In this document: in pieces, positions 1 through 8,705 of the stretch
Layout of the letters: every line of letters starts with the position of its first letter
Position numbering within the stretch: the first letter of the stretch is position 1
NCBI RefSeq assembly: GCF_000381885.1
Contig: NZ_KB907209.1
Location: 408,478-472,477, forward strand
Reading direction: 5' to 3'
Source of the DNA: Actinomadura atramentaria DSM 43919
GTDB taxonomy: Bacteria; Actinomycetota; Actinomycetes; Streptosporangiales; Streptosporangiaceae
Length of the DNA: 64,000 nucleotides
Notes under the pieces: model-generated
Database searches by the model: none
The model's input: the letters and a program-made list of their open reading frames with translations, nothing else
Told to the model about the DNA's origin: nothing
Translations under genes and position numbers: made by a program

Positions 1-1
1 G

Positions 2-418
2 ATCGGGGAGACGTCGAAGGTCGGGCTGATCGCGGTCGGCGTGGTGTTCCCGCTCTACATCAACGTCTTCCACGGCATCCGCGGCGTGGACGAACGTCTC
101 GTGGAATCCGCGCGGTCCTGCGGGCTCGGCCGACTCGGGCTGATCCGGCGCGTCATCCTGCCCGGCGCGCTGCCGCAGATCCTCGTCGGACTCCGGCAGT
201 CGCTCGGCCTCGCGTGGCTGACGCTCGTCGTGGTCGAGCAGTCCGCGACCAGCTCGGGCATCGGGTTCGTCATCAACCAGGCGACCCAGTTCATGCGGAT
301 GGACACCGTGTTCGTGGTGCTCGTCGTCTACGCGCTGCTCGGCGTCGCCACCGACCTGTTCGTCCGCGTGGTCGAGCGGCGCGCGCTCGCGTGGCGGAAG
401 GGACTGGTGGCGCGATGA
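2..418 (+). CDS. ABC transporter permease, NitT/TauT/SsuC type (5'-truncated by window)
   Basis: This is the C-terminal 138 residues of an inner-membrane permease; the frame is open to the first base, so the true start lies upstream of the window. The EAA loop that docks on the ATPase is visible (E-S-A-R-S-C-G ... I-L-P-G-A-L-P), followed by two hydrophobic segments and a short basic tail, as in SsuC/TauC sulfonate permeases. Its TGA overlaps the ATG of the next gene (ATGA), so the two are translationally coupled. Given the flavoprotein/ferredoxin and solute-binding genes that follow, it probably imports an organosulfur or similar anionic compound. The substrate is inferred, not seen. Confidence 0.88.
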   Translation: MGETSKVGLIAVGVVFPLYINVFHGIRGVDERLVESARSCGLGRLGLIRRVILPGALPQILVGLRQSLGLAWLTLVVVEQSATSSGIGFVINQATQFMRMDTVFVVLVVYALLGVATDLFVRVVERRALAWRKGLVAR

Positions 419-1164
419 CCGCCGTCACGACCGAAGCCCCGGCCGGGGTGCGGGTGCGCGGACTCACCCGCGTCTTCGGCGACCGGACCGTCCTGGACGG
501 CGTCGACCTCGACATCGCGCCCGGCGAGTTCGTCGCGCTCCTCGGTGCGAGCGGTACGGGCAAGAGCACGCTGCTGCGCGCGCTCGCGGGCCTGGACGGT
601 GAGGGCCACGGCGACATCGGGGTTCCCGACCGTCGCGCCGTCGTCTACCAGGAGCACCGGCTGCTGCCGTGGAGCCGCGTGTGGAAGAACGTCGTCCTCG
701 GACTGCGCGGCGGCGACCTGCGGCGGCGCGCCGATGCGGCGCTCGCCGAGGTCGGGCTGGCGGCGCGCGCCGACGCGTGGCCGCTCACGCTGTCCGGCGG
801 CGAGTCGCAGCGCGTCGCACTGGCCCGCGCGCTCGTCCGCACCCCCGAGTTGCTGCTGCTCGACGAGCCGTTCGGCGCACTGGACGCGCTGACCCGGCTG
901 AAGGCGCAGGCGCTTGTCGCGGACCTGTGGGCCGAGCACCGGCCCGCCGTCCTGCTCGTCACGCACGACGTGGAGGAGGCGCTGCTGCTCGCGGACCGCG
1001 CGCTGCTGCTGTCCGGCGGCCGGATCGCCCGCGAGTACCCGGTCGCGCTGCCGCGCCCCCGCTCGCTGGAGGACCCCCGGTTCACCGCCCTGCGCCGCGA
1101 CCTGCTCGACGGCCTCGGCGTCGCCCCGCCCCCCGCGCCCGCCGAACCGGAGGAGACGACATGA
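415..1164 (+). CDS. ABC transporter ATP-binding protein, SsuB/TauB type
   Basis: Cytoplasmic ATPase of 249 residues that energises the preceding permease. Walker A (GASGTGKST) is at about 44-52, the signature LSGGE at 126-130, Walker B plus catalytic Glu (LLLLDEP) at 147-152 and the switch His at 184 (VTHDVEEA), all intact. Length and sequence style match the NitT/TauT/SsuB family. I chose the ATG overlapping the permease stop (ATGA) rather than an upstream start in the same frame, which would read through the permease gene. The 3' end overlaps the flavoprotein ATG, placing import and redox genes in one operon. Confidence 0.93.
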   Translation: MTAVTTEAPAGVRVRGLTRVFGDRTVLDGVDLDIAPGEFVALLGASGTGKSTLLRALAGLDGEGHGDIGVPDRRAVVYQEHRLLPWSRVWKNVVLGLRGGDLRRRADAALAEVGLAARADAWPLTLSGGESQRVALARALVRTPELLLLDEPFGALDALTRLKAQALVADLWAEHRPAVLLVTHDVEEALLLADRALLLSGGRIAREYPVALPRPRSLEDPRFTALRRDLLDGLGVAPPPAPAEPEETT

Positions 1165-2759
1165 CCGATCCGAGCACCGCCACGGGCACCGACCTGACCG
1201 CCGACGTCCTGGTCGCGGGCGGCGGCCCCGCCGGGGCGTGGGCCGCCGTCAAGGCCGCCGAGGCCGGGGCGAACGTCGTCCTCGCCGACAAGGGCTACCT
1301 CGGCACGAGCGGCGCGACGGCCGCCGCCGGGACCGGCGTCTGGTACGTCGAGCCGGACCCGGCCGCGCGCGAGGCGGCGATGGCCAGCCGCGAGGGCCTC
1401 GGCGGCCACCTCGCGGACCGCGCCTGGATGGCGCGGGTCCTCGACCAGACCTACGCGAACATGAACGAGCTGGCCGAGATCTCCAAGTACCCGTTCCCGG
1501 TCGGGCCGGACGGCCGCCAGATCCGGCGCGGGCTGCAGGGCCCGGAGTACATGCGGCGGATGCGGGTCCGCGTCCGCCGGGCGGGCGTGCGCGTCCTCGA
1601 CCACAGCCCGGTGACCGAGCTGCTGGCCGACGGGTCCGGGGCGGTCGCCGGGGCGGCGGGTCGCAGGCTGCGCGCGGGCGGGGAGTTCCGCGTCCGGGCG
1701 GGCGCGGTCGTGCTGGCGACGGGCGGCTGCGCGTTCCTGTCCCGCGCGCTCGGCTGCGACGTCAACACCGGCGACGGCGCGCTGTTCGCGGCGGAGGCCG
1801 GCGCAGAGCTGTCGGGGATGGAGTTCTCCAACGCGTACGCCATCGCGCCCGCGTTCACCTCCGTCACCAAGACCGCGTTCTACTCCTTCGCGACGTTCTA
1901 CCGCGCGGACGGGACGGTGCTGGAGGGCGCGGGCAGCCAGAAGGGCCGGTCGGTGATCGCCCGGACGCTGCTGGACGAGCCCGTCCTGTGCCGCATCGAC
2001 CGCGCGACGCCCGACGAGCGGGCCGCGATGCGGCTCGCGCAGCCCAACTTCTTCCTGCCGTTCGACCGGCAGGGCATCGACCCGTTCCACGACCTGTTCC
2101 CCGTCACGCTCCTCGCCGAGGGCACCGTGCGCGGCACCGGCGGCATCCGGATCACCGGACCGGACTGCTCGACGTCCGTCCCCGGCCTGTACGCGGCGGG
2201 CGACGCCGCGACCCGCGAGCTGATCTGCGGCGGCTTCACCGGCGGCGGCAGCCACAACGCCGCGTGGGCGATGTCGTCGGGCACCTGGGCCGGGCAGGGC
2301 GCGGCGCGGCACGCGGCCGCGCTCGGCGGCGGGGCCGCTCGACGGCGGACGCGGCCGCTCGGCGCGGCGGGCATCCGCCCGGCGGGCCGCCCGGCGCTCG
2401 ACCATCGCGAGGTCACCGCCGCCGTGCGGGCCGAGGTGCTGCCCTATGACAAGAACTACCTGCGGCACGGCGACCGGCTCGCGCCCGCGCTCGCCGCGCT
2501 GGACGACACCTGGCGCGCACTGCGCGACGGGCTCGCCGGGGCCGGCGTGGACGGCGCGCGCGCCCGGTCCGCCGCCGCGATGGCCGCGCACGCCCGCTGG
2601 ATGTACCGCGCCGCGCTCGCCCGCACCGAGACGCGCGGCATGCACAAGCGCGAGGACCGGCCCGGCGCGGACCCGGCCCAGCACTTCCGCCTGGTCACCG
2701 GCGGTCTCGACGAGATCTGGACCCGCCCGGAGACGGCCGTCGCGGCGGTGGCGCCGTGA
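1161..2759 (+). CDS. FAD-dependent AprA/fumarate-reductase-like flavoprotein, copy 1
   Basis: Protein of 532 residues with an N-terminal Rossmann FAD motif (GGGPAG at 20-25), the Asp at the end of beta-2 (D43, in LADKG), the succinate dehydrogenase/fumarate reductase-type GTSGATAAAG loop, a central ATGG motif, a conserved EGTVRGTGG segment in the capping-domain region, and the C-terminal FAD motif PGLYAAGDAATRE. This is the architecture of adenylylsulfate reductase alpha subunits and relatives. Directly downstream, with GTGA overlap, is a small 2x[4Fe-4S] protein, as in AprAB, so electron transfer between the two is likely. The sulfur-type transporter context suggests reductive or oxidative processing of an imported sulfur compound; the actual substrate is unknown. 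A diverged second copy lies at 4086-5705. Confidence 0.85.
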   Translation: MTDPSTATGTDLTADVLVAGGGPAGAWAAVKAAEAGANVVLADKGYLGTSGATAAAGTGVWYVEPDPAAREAAMASREGLGGHLADRAWMARVLDQTYANMNELAEISKYPFPVGPDGRQIRRGLQGPEYMRRMRVRVRRAGVRVLDHSPVTELLADGSGAVAGAAGRRLRAGGEFRVRAGAVVLATGGCAFLSRALGCDVNTGDGALFAAEAGAELSGMEFSNAYAIAPAFTSVTKTAFYSFATFYRADGTVLEGAGSQKGRSVIARTLLDEPVLCRIDRATPDERAAMRLAQPNFFLPFDRQGIDPFHDLFPVTLLAEGTVRGTGGIRITGPDCSTSVPGLYAAGDAATRELICGGFTGGGSHNAAWAMSSGTWAGQGAARHAAALGGGAARRRTRPLGAAGIRPAGRPALDHREVTAAVRAEVLPYDKNYLRHGDRLAPALAALDDTWRALRDGLAGAGVDGARARSAAAMAAHARWMYRAALARTETRGMHKREDRPGADPAQHFRLVTGGLDEIWTRPETAVAAVAP

Positions 2760-3100
2760 TCGAGATCGTCTCGCGGGAGCGCTGCGTCGGCTGCGACAAG
2801 TGCGTCGAGGTCTGCCCGACGAACGTCTTCGACACGGGCGCGGACGGCGTCCCGTCCATCGCGCGGCAGGACGACTGCCAGACCTGCTTCCTGTGCGAGG
2901 CGTACTGCCCGGTCGACGCGCTGTTCGTCGATCCGCGCTCGCACCCGCTGCCGCAACCGCCCGACGAGCGCGCGCTCGCCGCCGCCGGCACGCTCGGCGC
3001 GTACCGGCGGCAGATCGGCTGGGGCCGGGGCCGCACGCCCGGCGCCCGGCTCGCCGTCGGGCCCGCGCTGAACCGCTCCGGCCCGCCCCTCACCTCCTGA
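2756..3100 (+). CDS. 2x[4Fe-4S] ferredoxin-like partner subunit (AprB-like), copy 1
   Basis: Protein of 114 residues starting at a GTG that overlaps the flavoprotein stop. Two CxxCxxCxxxCP clusters, C10/C13/C16/C20 and C41/C44/C47/C51, each predict one [4Fe-4S] centre. After the clusters comes a 60-residue tail with a GAYRRxxGWGxGRTPG motif that is shared with copy 2 but absent from ordinary ferredoxins, so it probably contacts the flavoprotein. Translational coupling and matching duplication of both genes support a stable flavoprotein-ferredoxin complex. The physiological electron donor or acceptor is not evident. Confidence 0.87.
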   Translation: MIEIVSRERCVGCDKCVEVCPTNVFDTGADGVPSIARQDDCQTCFLCEAYCPVDALFVDPRSHPLPQPPDERALAAAGTLGAYRRQIGWGRGRTPGARLAVGPALNRSGPPLTS

Positions 3101-3111
3101 AAGGCACCACC

Positions 3112-4089
3112 GTGAAACTCGCGTTCCCCCGCGTCCTGGCCGCCGGCCTGCTCGTCCTGGCCGCCTCGGCGTGCGGCACCTCCGAGGCGGACGGCGGAGG
3201 CGGGACGCTCCGCATCGGCGTGATCGGCTCCGGCGCCGGCAACCGGCTCAACGGCGCGACCGGCTTCCTGAACGAGCGCGGCGGGCTGCTGCCCGAGCTG
3301 AAGGCGGCCGGGATCACCAAAATCCAGGTCGCGACGTTCCCGAACGGCCCGGACCTGAACCAGGCGCTGGCGGGCGGCTCGCTCGACCTCGGCGTCTACG
3401 GCGACACGCCCGCGCTCGTCGCGCGCGGCAAGGGCCTGCCGACCCGGCTGATCTCGTTCAGCCAGGTCAACCTCGACGCCGCCGTCCTCGCCAAGAAGAA
3501 CGGCGGCCCGACGTCGCTCAAGGATCTGCAGGGCAAGAAGGTCGCCGTCCAGGTCGGCTCCTACATCCACCGGTACCTGCTCGGCGCGCTCGAACAGCAG
3601 GGGATCAAGCCGAAGCAGATCATCCACATGTACACGCCGGCGATCATCGCGGCGCTGGAGAAGGGCTCGATCGACGCGGGCGCGCTGGTGTCCGCCGACC
3701 AGGTCGGGGAGGAGAAGAAGGGGTACCGGTCCATCGACGTCGCGTCGCGCGACCATCCCGACCTGCTCGGCACGTCCGCGACCGTGGTCACCGAGAAGTA
3801 CCTCGCGGGCCACCCGAAGATCGTTCGCGTGTGGCAGGAGGCGCAGAACGAGGCCGTGCGGACGGCAAAGGCGAACTGGCCCGCCTACACCGCGTTCGCC
3901 GCGAAGATCGGCGGCTACGAACCCGACGTCACGCTGAAGACCACGTTGAAGACGCAACTCCCCGACGAGCCGTTTCCCGCGCAGGGGCTGAAGCTACTGG
4001 AGGGGACGAAGAAGTTCCTGGTCCAGCAGAAGCTGATCGAGAAGGACTTCACGATCGACTCCTGGATCGCGCCGGGGGCACGGCCGTGA
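3112..4089 (+). CDS. ABC transporter solute-binding lipoprotein, NitT/TauT/SsuA type
   Basis: Lipoprotein of 325 residues. The signal peptide has a short basic start, a hydrophobic core and a lipobox ASAC with the lipidated Cys at 21. The mature part reads as a periplasmic-binding-protein type II fold: LRIGVIGSG opening, DLGVYGDTPALVARG pocket strand and LKDLQGKKVAVQVGS hinge, typical of sulfonate/nitrate/taurine binding proteins. A purine-rich CTCCTGAAAGG precedes the GTG start. It sits between the two flavoprotein/ferredoxin pairs and presumably delivers substrate to the permease and ATPase at the start of the operon. Its stop overlaps the next GTG. Confidence 0.9.
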   Translation: MKLAFPRVLAAGLLVLAASACGTSEADGGGGTLRIGVIGSGAGNRLNGATGFLNERGGLLPELKAAGITKIQVATFPNGPDLNQALAGGSLDLGVYGDTPALVARGKGLPTRLISFSQVNLDAAVLAKKNGGPTSLKDLQGKKVAVQVGSYIHRYLLGALEQQGIKPKQIIHMYTPAIIAALEKGSIDAGALVSADQVGEEKKGYRSIDVASRDHPDLLGTSATVVTEKYLAGHPKIVRVWQEAQNEAVRTAKANWPAYTAFAAKIGGYEPDVTLKTTLKTQLPDEPFPAQGLKLLEGTKKFLVQQKLIEKDFTIDSWIAPGARP

Positions 4090-5705
4090 CCGGCGCGCTC
4101 GACACCGACGTCCTCGTCCTCGGCGGCGGACCCGCCGGGACGTGGGCGGCGCTCGCCGCCGCCTCGGCCGGGGCGCGCGTCGTCCTCGCCGACAAGGGCT
4201 ACTGCGGGACCAGCGGGCCGACCGCGTCCGGCGGCAACAACCTCTGGTACCTGCCGCCGGACGGTCCGGGCGACGCGCGCGCCCGCGCCGTCGAGTCCCG
4301 GTTCGAGCAGAGCGGCCGCCTCGCCGACCGGCGCTGGATGGCCCGCGTCCTCGACGAGACGTACCGCCGCGTCGACGACCTCGCGGCGTGGGGCTACCCG
4401 TTCCCGGAGGAGGACGGCGTCCAGTTGCGCGGCAGTCTCCAGGGACCGGAGTACATGAAGCGGATGCGCCGCCGCGTCCACCGCTCCGGCGTGACGATCC
4501 TCGACCACCACCCGGCGCTGCGGCTCCTCGTGGACGACTGGGGCGTCGTCGCGGGCGCGGCCGGACTCGCGCGGCAGCGGGCCGCCGCGCCGTGGACGGT
4601 CCGCGCGGGCGCGGTCGTCCTGGCCACCGGCGGCTGCGCGTTCCTGTCCGGCGCGTTCGGCACGAACGTCGACACCGGCGACGGGCACCTCATGGCCGCC
4701 GAGCTGGGCGCGGAGCTGTCGGGCATGGAGTTCTCCGCCGCGTACGCGCTGTCCCCGGCGCACGGCGCGCACACCAAGGGCCTGATGATGCAGTTCGCGA
4801 CGTACACGACCGAGGACGGCGCGGAGGTCGAGGTCCCCGACCCGCTCACCGCCCGGACGCGCGTCGCGGAGCTGCTCGCGGCGGGCGAGCGGGTGTACGC
4901 GCGGCTGGACCGCGCGCCCCGCGACCTGCGGGCGGCGATGCGGGAGGCGCAGCCGAACTACTTCCTGCCGCTGGACAAGGCGGGCATCGACCCGTTCCGC
5001 GACCGGTACCCGGTGCGGATGGTGCTGGAGGGCACCGTGCGCGGCACCGGCGGGCTGCGGATCGTCGCCGACGACTGCGCGACGACCGTGCCCGGCCTGT
5101 TCGCGGCGGGCGACGTCGCGACGCGCGAGCCGGTGTCGGGCGCGGTCAGCGGCGGCGGCGCGTACAACGGCGCGTGGGCGATCTCGTCCGGGACGTGGGC
5201 GGGTGCGGGCGCGGCCCGGTTCGGGGCGGGCCGCGCCCGGCCGCGCGCCGTCCCCGCCGGCCGGGCCGGGCTGGAACCGGGCGCGCTCGACCCGGCGGAG
5301 GTCGTCGCGGCCGTCCAGGCCGAGGTGCTGCCGCTCGACCGCAACTACTTCCGGACCCGCGCCGGGCTGCGCCGCTCCCTGGCCCGGCTCGACGCGCTGT
5401 GGCGGCGGGTCGCGGCGGAGGGCGTCGCCGGGACGGGCCGGGACCGGCTGCGCGCCCGGCAGGCCGCCGCGCTGACCGCGCACGCCCGCTGGTCGTACCG
5501 GGCCGCGCTCGCCCGCGACGAGTCGCGCGGCCTCCACCGGCTCGTCGGCGCGCCGACCCGCGACGAGTACGAGCACCGCATTCTCACCGGCGGCCTGGAC
5601 GAGCCGTGGACGGCGCCCGAGCCGCCCGCCGACCCCCGGCTCGGGCCGCCGCCCGTCCCGTGGTCGGCCGATCCCGTCCACGAGAGCCCGGGGGCGCTGG
5701 CGTGA
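4086..5705 (+). CDS. FAD-dependent AprA/fumarate-reductase-like flavoprotein, copy 2
   Basis: Flavoprotein of 539 residues, clearly paralogous to the 1161-2759 product. It shares the GGGPAG motif (13-18), LADKGYxGTSG, the LQGPEYMxRMRxRVxRxGV block, ATGGCAFLS, EGTVRGTGG, and PGLFAAGDVATRE followed by SSGTWAG. It differs in the NNLWYLPPDG stretch and in the central substrate-facing region (LSPAHGAHTKG against IAPAFTSVTKT), so the two copies may handle different substrates or form a heteromeric enzyme. The GTG start overlaps the binding-protein stop, and the product is again followed by its own ferredoxin. Function beyond flavin redox chemistry is inferred. Confidence 0.85.
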   Translation: MTGALDTDVLVLGGGPAGTWAALAAASAGARVVLADKGYCGTSGPTASGGNNLWYLPPDGPGDARARAVESRFEQSGRLADRRWMARVLDETYRRVDDLAAWGYPFPEEDGVQLRGSLQGPEYMKRMRRRVHRSGVTILDHHPALRLLVDDWGVVAGAAGLARQRAAAPWTVRAGAVVLATGGCAFLSGAFGTNVDTGDGHLMAAELGAELSGMEFSAAYALSPAHGAHTKGLMMQFATYTTEDGAEVEVPDPLTARTRVAELLAAGERVYARLDRAPRDLRAAMREAQPNYFLPLDKAGIDPFRDRYPVRMVLEGTVRGTGGLRIVADDCATTVPGLFAAGDVATREPVSGAVSGGGAYNGAWAISSGTWAGAGAARFGAGRARPRAVPAGRAGLEPGALDPAEVVAAVQAEVLPLDRNYFRTRAGLRRSLARLDALWRRVAAEGVAGTGRDRLRARQAAALTAHARWSYRAALARDESRGLHRLVGAPTRDEYEHRILTGGLDEPWTAPEPPADPRLGPPPVPWSADPVHESPGALA

Positions 5706-6061
5706 TCGAGGTGGTGAGCGCGGCGCGGTGCGTCGCGTGCGACGTGTGCGTCAAGGTCTGCCCGACCGACGTGTTCGAGCGCGGTCCGGACGGCGTCCCG
5801 GTCATCGCCCGGCAGGGCGACTGCCAGACGTGCTTCATGTGCGAGGCGCACTGCCCGACCGACGCGCTGTACGTCGCGCCGTTCAGCGACCCGGCGCCGC
5901 CGGGCTCCCCGCACGCCGACGAGGCCGCGCTCGGCCCCGCGCTGGGCGCGTACCGGCGGATCGTCGGCTGGGGGAGCGGGCGGACGCCGGGCAGCCGCGC
6001 GGACAAGAACCATCTGTTCACCCGGCGCGTCCGCGTCGTGCCCGAACGGCCGGAGGACTGA
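5702..6061 (+). CDS. 2x[4Fe-4S] ferredoxin-like partner subunit (AprB-like), copy 2
   Basis: Protein of 119 residues whose GTG start overlaps the flavoprotein stop. Its two CxxCxxCxxxCP clusters fall at the same residue numbers as in copy 1 (10/13/16/20 and 41/44/47/51), with the same GAYRRxxGWGxGRTPG tail. It differs in the extreme C-terminus, which is basic (RRVRVVPERPED). It is the likely electron-transfer subunit for the preceding flavoprotein and the last gene of the plus-strand operon. Confidence 0.87.
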   Translation: MIEVVSAARCVACDVCVKVCPTDVFERGPDGVPVIARQGDCQTCFMCEAHCPTDALYVAPFSDPAPPGSPHADEAALGPALGAYRRIVGWGSGRTPGSRADKNHLFTRRVRVVPERPED

Positions 6062-6070
6062 GCCGAGCAT

Positions 6071-6087
6071 CTTTCCGAATTGGGAAG
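6071..6087. promoter_or_regulatory. Imperfect palindrome CTTTCCGAATTGGGAAG (candidate operator)
   Basis: A 17-bp sequence matching its own reverse complement at 12 of 17 positions, just after the second ferredoxin gene and upstream of the MFS promoter region. Its core CCGAATTGG recurs at 15418-15426, upstream of the other sulfur-type operon, and at 49007-49015. It could be a regulator site or just AT-rich spacer; the recurrence is the only argument. Confidence 0.3.
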
Positions 6088-6186
6088 AATGTGACTATTT
6101 CTCACCTTGGCGGGCGCTGTGGCGCGTGCCACGTTGACCGGATGCGGACGAAAGGGGGTTTTGTCGCTACGGCGCGACTCGATAGG

Positions 6187-6207
6187 TTAGTTAGCACAAG
6201 CAAGTAA
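6187..6207. promoter_or_regulatory. Candidate MarR operator upstream of the MFS-marR operon
   Basis: An imperfect inverted repeat TTAnTT-N9-AAnTAA lies 20 bp before the GTG start of the MFS gene, in an AT-rich island unlike the surrounding sequence. MarR repressors usually bind such 17-21-bp sites over their own operon promoter, and the MarR gene here is the second gene of the operon. The assignment rests on position and symmetry only. Confidence 0.4.
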
Positions 6208-6227
6208 ATCCCCTCGAAGGATGACCT

Positions 6228-7934
6228 GTGCCGACGAAGCACTATCACTGGGTCGCGTTGAGCAACACGACGCTCGGCATGCTCCTCGCGACCGTCAACT
6301 CCTCCATCGTGATCATCTCGCTGCCGGCCATCTTCCGCGGCATCCATCTGGACCCGCTCGAGCCGGGCAACGTCAGCTACCTGCTGTGGATCCTGATGGG
6401 CTACATGCTCGTCTCCGCCGTCCTCGTCGTGACGCTGGGACGCCTCGGCGACCTGTTCGGCCGCGTCCGCATGTACAACGCCGGGTTCGCGGTCTTCACG
6501 ATCGGGACGCTCGTCCTCGCGCTCGACCCGTTCCAGGGCGGCGGGGGAGCGCTGTGGCTGATCGCCTGGCGCGTCTTCCAGGGCATCGGCGGCGCGATGC
6601 TCATGGCCAACTCCGCCGCCATCCTCACCGACGCGTTCCCGTCCCACCGCCGGGGCATGGCGATGGGCGTCAACCAGGTCGCGGGCATCGCGGGCAGCTT
6701 CCTCGGCCTCGTCGCGGGCGGCCTGCTCAGCGAGGTCAACTGGCGGCTCGTCTTCTTCGTCTCCGCGCCCATCGGCATCGCCGGGACGATCTGGGCCTAT
6801 GTCTCCCTCAAGGACACCGGCCGCCGCAACCCCGGCGCGCGCATCGACTGGCTCGGCAACGCGACGTTCGCGATCGGCCTCACCGCGCTCCTCGCGGGCG
6901 TCACCTACGGCATCCAGCCCTACGGCGGCCACTCGATGGGCTGGACGAACCCGTGGGTCCTCGCCGGGGTCATCGGCGGCGCGGCCGTGCTCGTGGTCTT
7001 CTGCATCATCGAGACCAAGGTCCCGAGCCCGATGTTCCACCTCGACCTGTTCCGCATCCGCGCCTTCGCGGCCGGGAACGGCGCGGGCCTGCTCACCGCC
7101 ATCTCGCGCGGCGGCATGCAGTTCATGCTGATCATCTGGCTGCAGGGCATCTGGCTCCCGCTGCGCGGCTACGAGTACGAGGACACGCCGCTGTGGGCGG
7201 GCATCTACCTGCTCCCGCTGACGGTCGGATTCCTCGTCGCGGGACCGCTGTCGGGCTACCTGTCCGACCGGTACGGCGCGCGGGTCTTCTCCTCCGGCGG
7301 ACTGCTGCTCGCCGCGTGCTCCTTCCTCGGCCTGCTGCTGATCCCGACCGACTTCCCGTACTGGGCGTTCGCGCTGCTGATCTTCCTCAACGGCGCGGGC
7401 TCCGGGCTGTTCGCGGCCCCGAACTCGGCGGCGATCATGAACTCCGTCCCCGCGAACCAGCGCGGCGTCGCGTCCGGGATGACGGCGACGTTCACCAACG
7501 CCGGGATGGTCCTGTCCATCGGCGTGTTCTTCTCGATGATGATCGCGGGCCTCGCCAACACCCTGCCGAACACGCTCACCAACGGACTGACCCAGCACGG
7601 CGTCCGGCCCGACGTCGCCAACCAGATCGGGCACCTGCCGCCGGTCGGGACGCTGTTCGCCGCGTTCCTCGGCTACAACCCGATCGAGAGCCTGCTCGCG
7701 CCCACCGGATCGCTCAACGAGATCAGCGCCGCCGACCGCGACACGCTCACCGGGCACTCCTACTTCCCCGACCTCATCTCCGGACCGTTCCACCACGGCC
7801 TGGTGATCGTCTTCGGCCTCGCCATCGGCATCACGCTGCTCGCCGTCGTCGCGTCGCTGCTGCGCGGCGGCAAATACGTACACGAGGAGAAGGACGCCGA
7901 GCAGCGGAAGGCGGTTACCGTGGGCGAATCATGA
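6228..7934 (+). CDS. MFS drug/metabolite exporter, DHA2 (14-TM, EmrB/QacA-like)
   Basis: Membrane protein of 568 residues. Motif A of the major facilitator family (LGRLGDLFGRVRMYNAGF) follows TM2, and the motif C region (NQVAGIAGSFLGLVAGGLL) lies in TM5. Length and spacing of hydrophobic segments fit a 14-TM proton antiporter. The GTG start at 6228 is preceded by a good ribosome site (CGAAGGA at about 6214-6220); an ATG at 6221 belongs to another frame and is rejected. A long loop near the C-terminus (about 435-510) separates the last two helices. The stop overlaps the MarR start (ATGA), so export and regulation are coupled. The substrate is unknown. Confidence 0.9.
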   Translation: MPTKHYHWVALSNTTLGMLLATVNSSIVIISLPAIFRGIHLDPLEPGNVSYLLWILMGYMLVSAVLVVTLGRLGDLFGRVRMYNAGFAVFTIGTLVLALDPFQGGGGALWLIAWRVFQGIGGAMLMANSAAILTDAFPSHRRGMAMGVNQVAGIAGSFLGLVAGGLLSEVNWRLVFFVSAPIGIAGTIWAYVSLKDTGRRNPGARIDWLGNATFAIGLTALLAGVTYGIQPYGGHSMGWTNPWVLAGVIGGAAVLVVFCIIETKVPSPMFHLDLFRIRAFAAGNGAGLLTAISRGGMQFMLIIWLQGIWLPLRGYEYEDTPLWAGIYLLPLTVGFLVAGPLSGYLSDRYGARVFSSGGLLLAACSFLGLLLIPTDFPYWAFALLIFLNGAGSGLFAAPNSAAIMNSVPANQRGVASGMTATFTNAGMVLSIGVFFSMMIAGLANTLPNTLTNGLTQHGVRPDVANQIGHLPPVGTLFAAFLGYNPIESLLAPTGSLNEISAADRDTLTGHSYFPDLISGPFHHGLVIVFGLAIGITLLAVVASLLRGGKYVHEEKDAEQRKAVTVGES

Positions 7935-8407
7935 ACGTCGTGAACGCCGCCACCGACGGCCGCACGCCCGGCGCCGAGCCGGGCGTGCCGCCCGCCGACC
8001 TCGAACTCGCCGAACGCCTGCGCATCGCGCTCGGGCGGCTCCACCGCCGCGCGCGCCGCCACACCCCGCAGGCGCTGACCATCGGACAGGTGTCGACGCT
8101 CGCGGCCGTCGAGTCGCTCGGCCCCGTCCGGCTCGTCGACCTCGCCGAGGCCGAGGGGGTCCGCGCCCCCACCCAGAGCCGCGTCGTCGCCGGGCTGGAG
8201 GAACTGCGCCTCATCGAACGCACCGCCGACCCCGCCGACCGCCGCGCCTGCCTCCTCACCATCACCGACGAGGGCCGCGCCTGGCTCGCCCGGCTCCGCG
8301 CGGACCGGTCCGCGTTCTTCACCGCCCGGATCGCGGAACTCCCCGCCGACCAGCGGGAAGCCCTGGCGGCGGCGCTGCCCGCGTTGGAGGCGCTGGCCGT
8401 GCTGTGA
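7931..8407 (+). CDS. MarR-family transcriptional regulator
   Basis: Cytoplasmic winged-helix regulator of 158 residues. The recognition region runs TIGQVSTLAAVESLGPVRLVDLAEAEGVRAPTQ and the wing carries the usual DPADRRACLLTITDEG (D-x-R-D/R-motif). The start overlaps the MFS stop. It most likely represses the exporter operon through a site near 6187-6207 and releases on ligand binding. Confidence 0.9.
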   Translation: MNVVNAATDGRTPGAEPGVPPADLELAERLRIALGRLHRRARRHTPQALTIGQVSTLAAVESLGPVRLVDLAEAEGVRAPTQSRVVAGLEELRLIERTADPADRRACLLTITDEGRAWLARLRADRSAFFTARIAELPADQREALAAALPALEALAVL

Positions 8408-8705
8408 CGCGTCGCTTGTGGGAGGCGTCCCCACGGGCGGTGTCTTCGACGGGACGGTCTTCAACGGCTCCCGTGCGAGGTGACGCATCTTCACTGCGCT
8501 GTGGACTTGTTTTCGGGCTGGCTAGAAGTCTCTGACGAGTGGTCCGGAATGGTGGTGGGCTCGAGAATTGGTAGGGGGCGGCGGTTGAGTTCGGTGGAGA
8601 ATCGTCGGCGCGGGGCTCGAGTTCGCGCGGGGCTGTGAAGCGTCCCGGACGGACGGTTCCGAGTGCTCGGGGAACTGGGCGAGCGGTCGTCGGCGGGAGG
8701 GCGGG
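8408..8705. other. Intergenic region, no gene seen
   Basis: About 300 bp between the marR stop and the kinase start. It has somewhat lower GC than its flanks, especially 8490-8600, and presumably carries the kinase promoter. I see no convincing hairpin or small reading frame. Confidence 0.5.

Noticed and set aside
6221..8407. Long plus-strand frame starting at ATG 6221
   Set aside because: Its first 570 codons are Arg/Pro-rich nonsense over the MFS gene; only the part from 7931 is a gene (marR).
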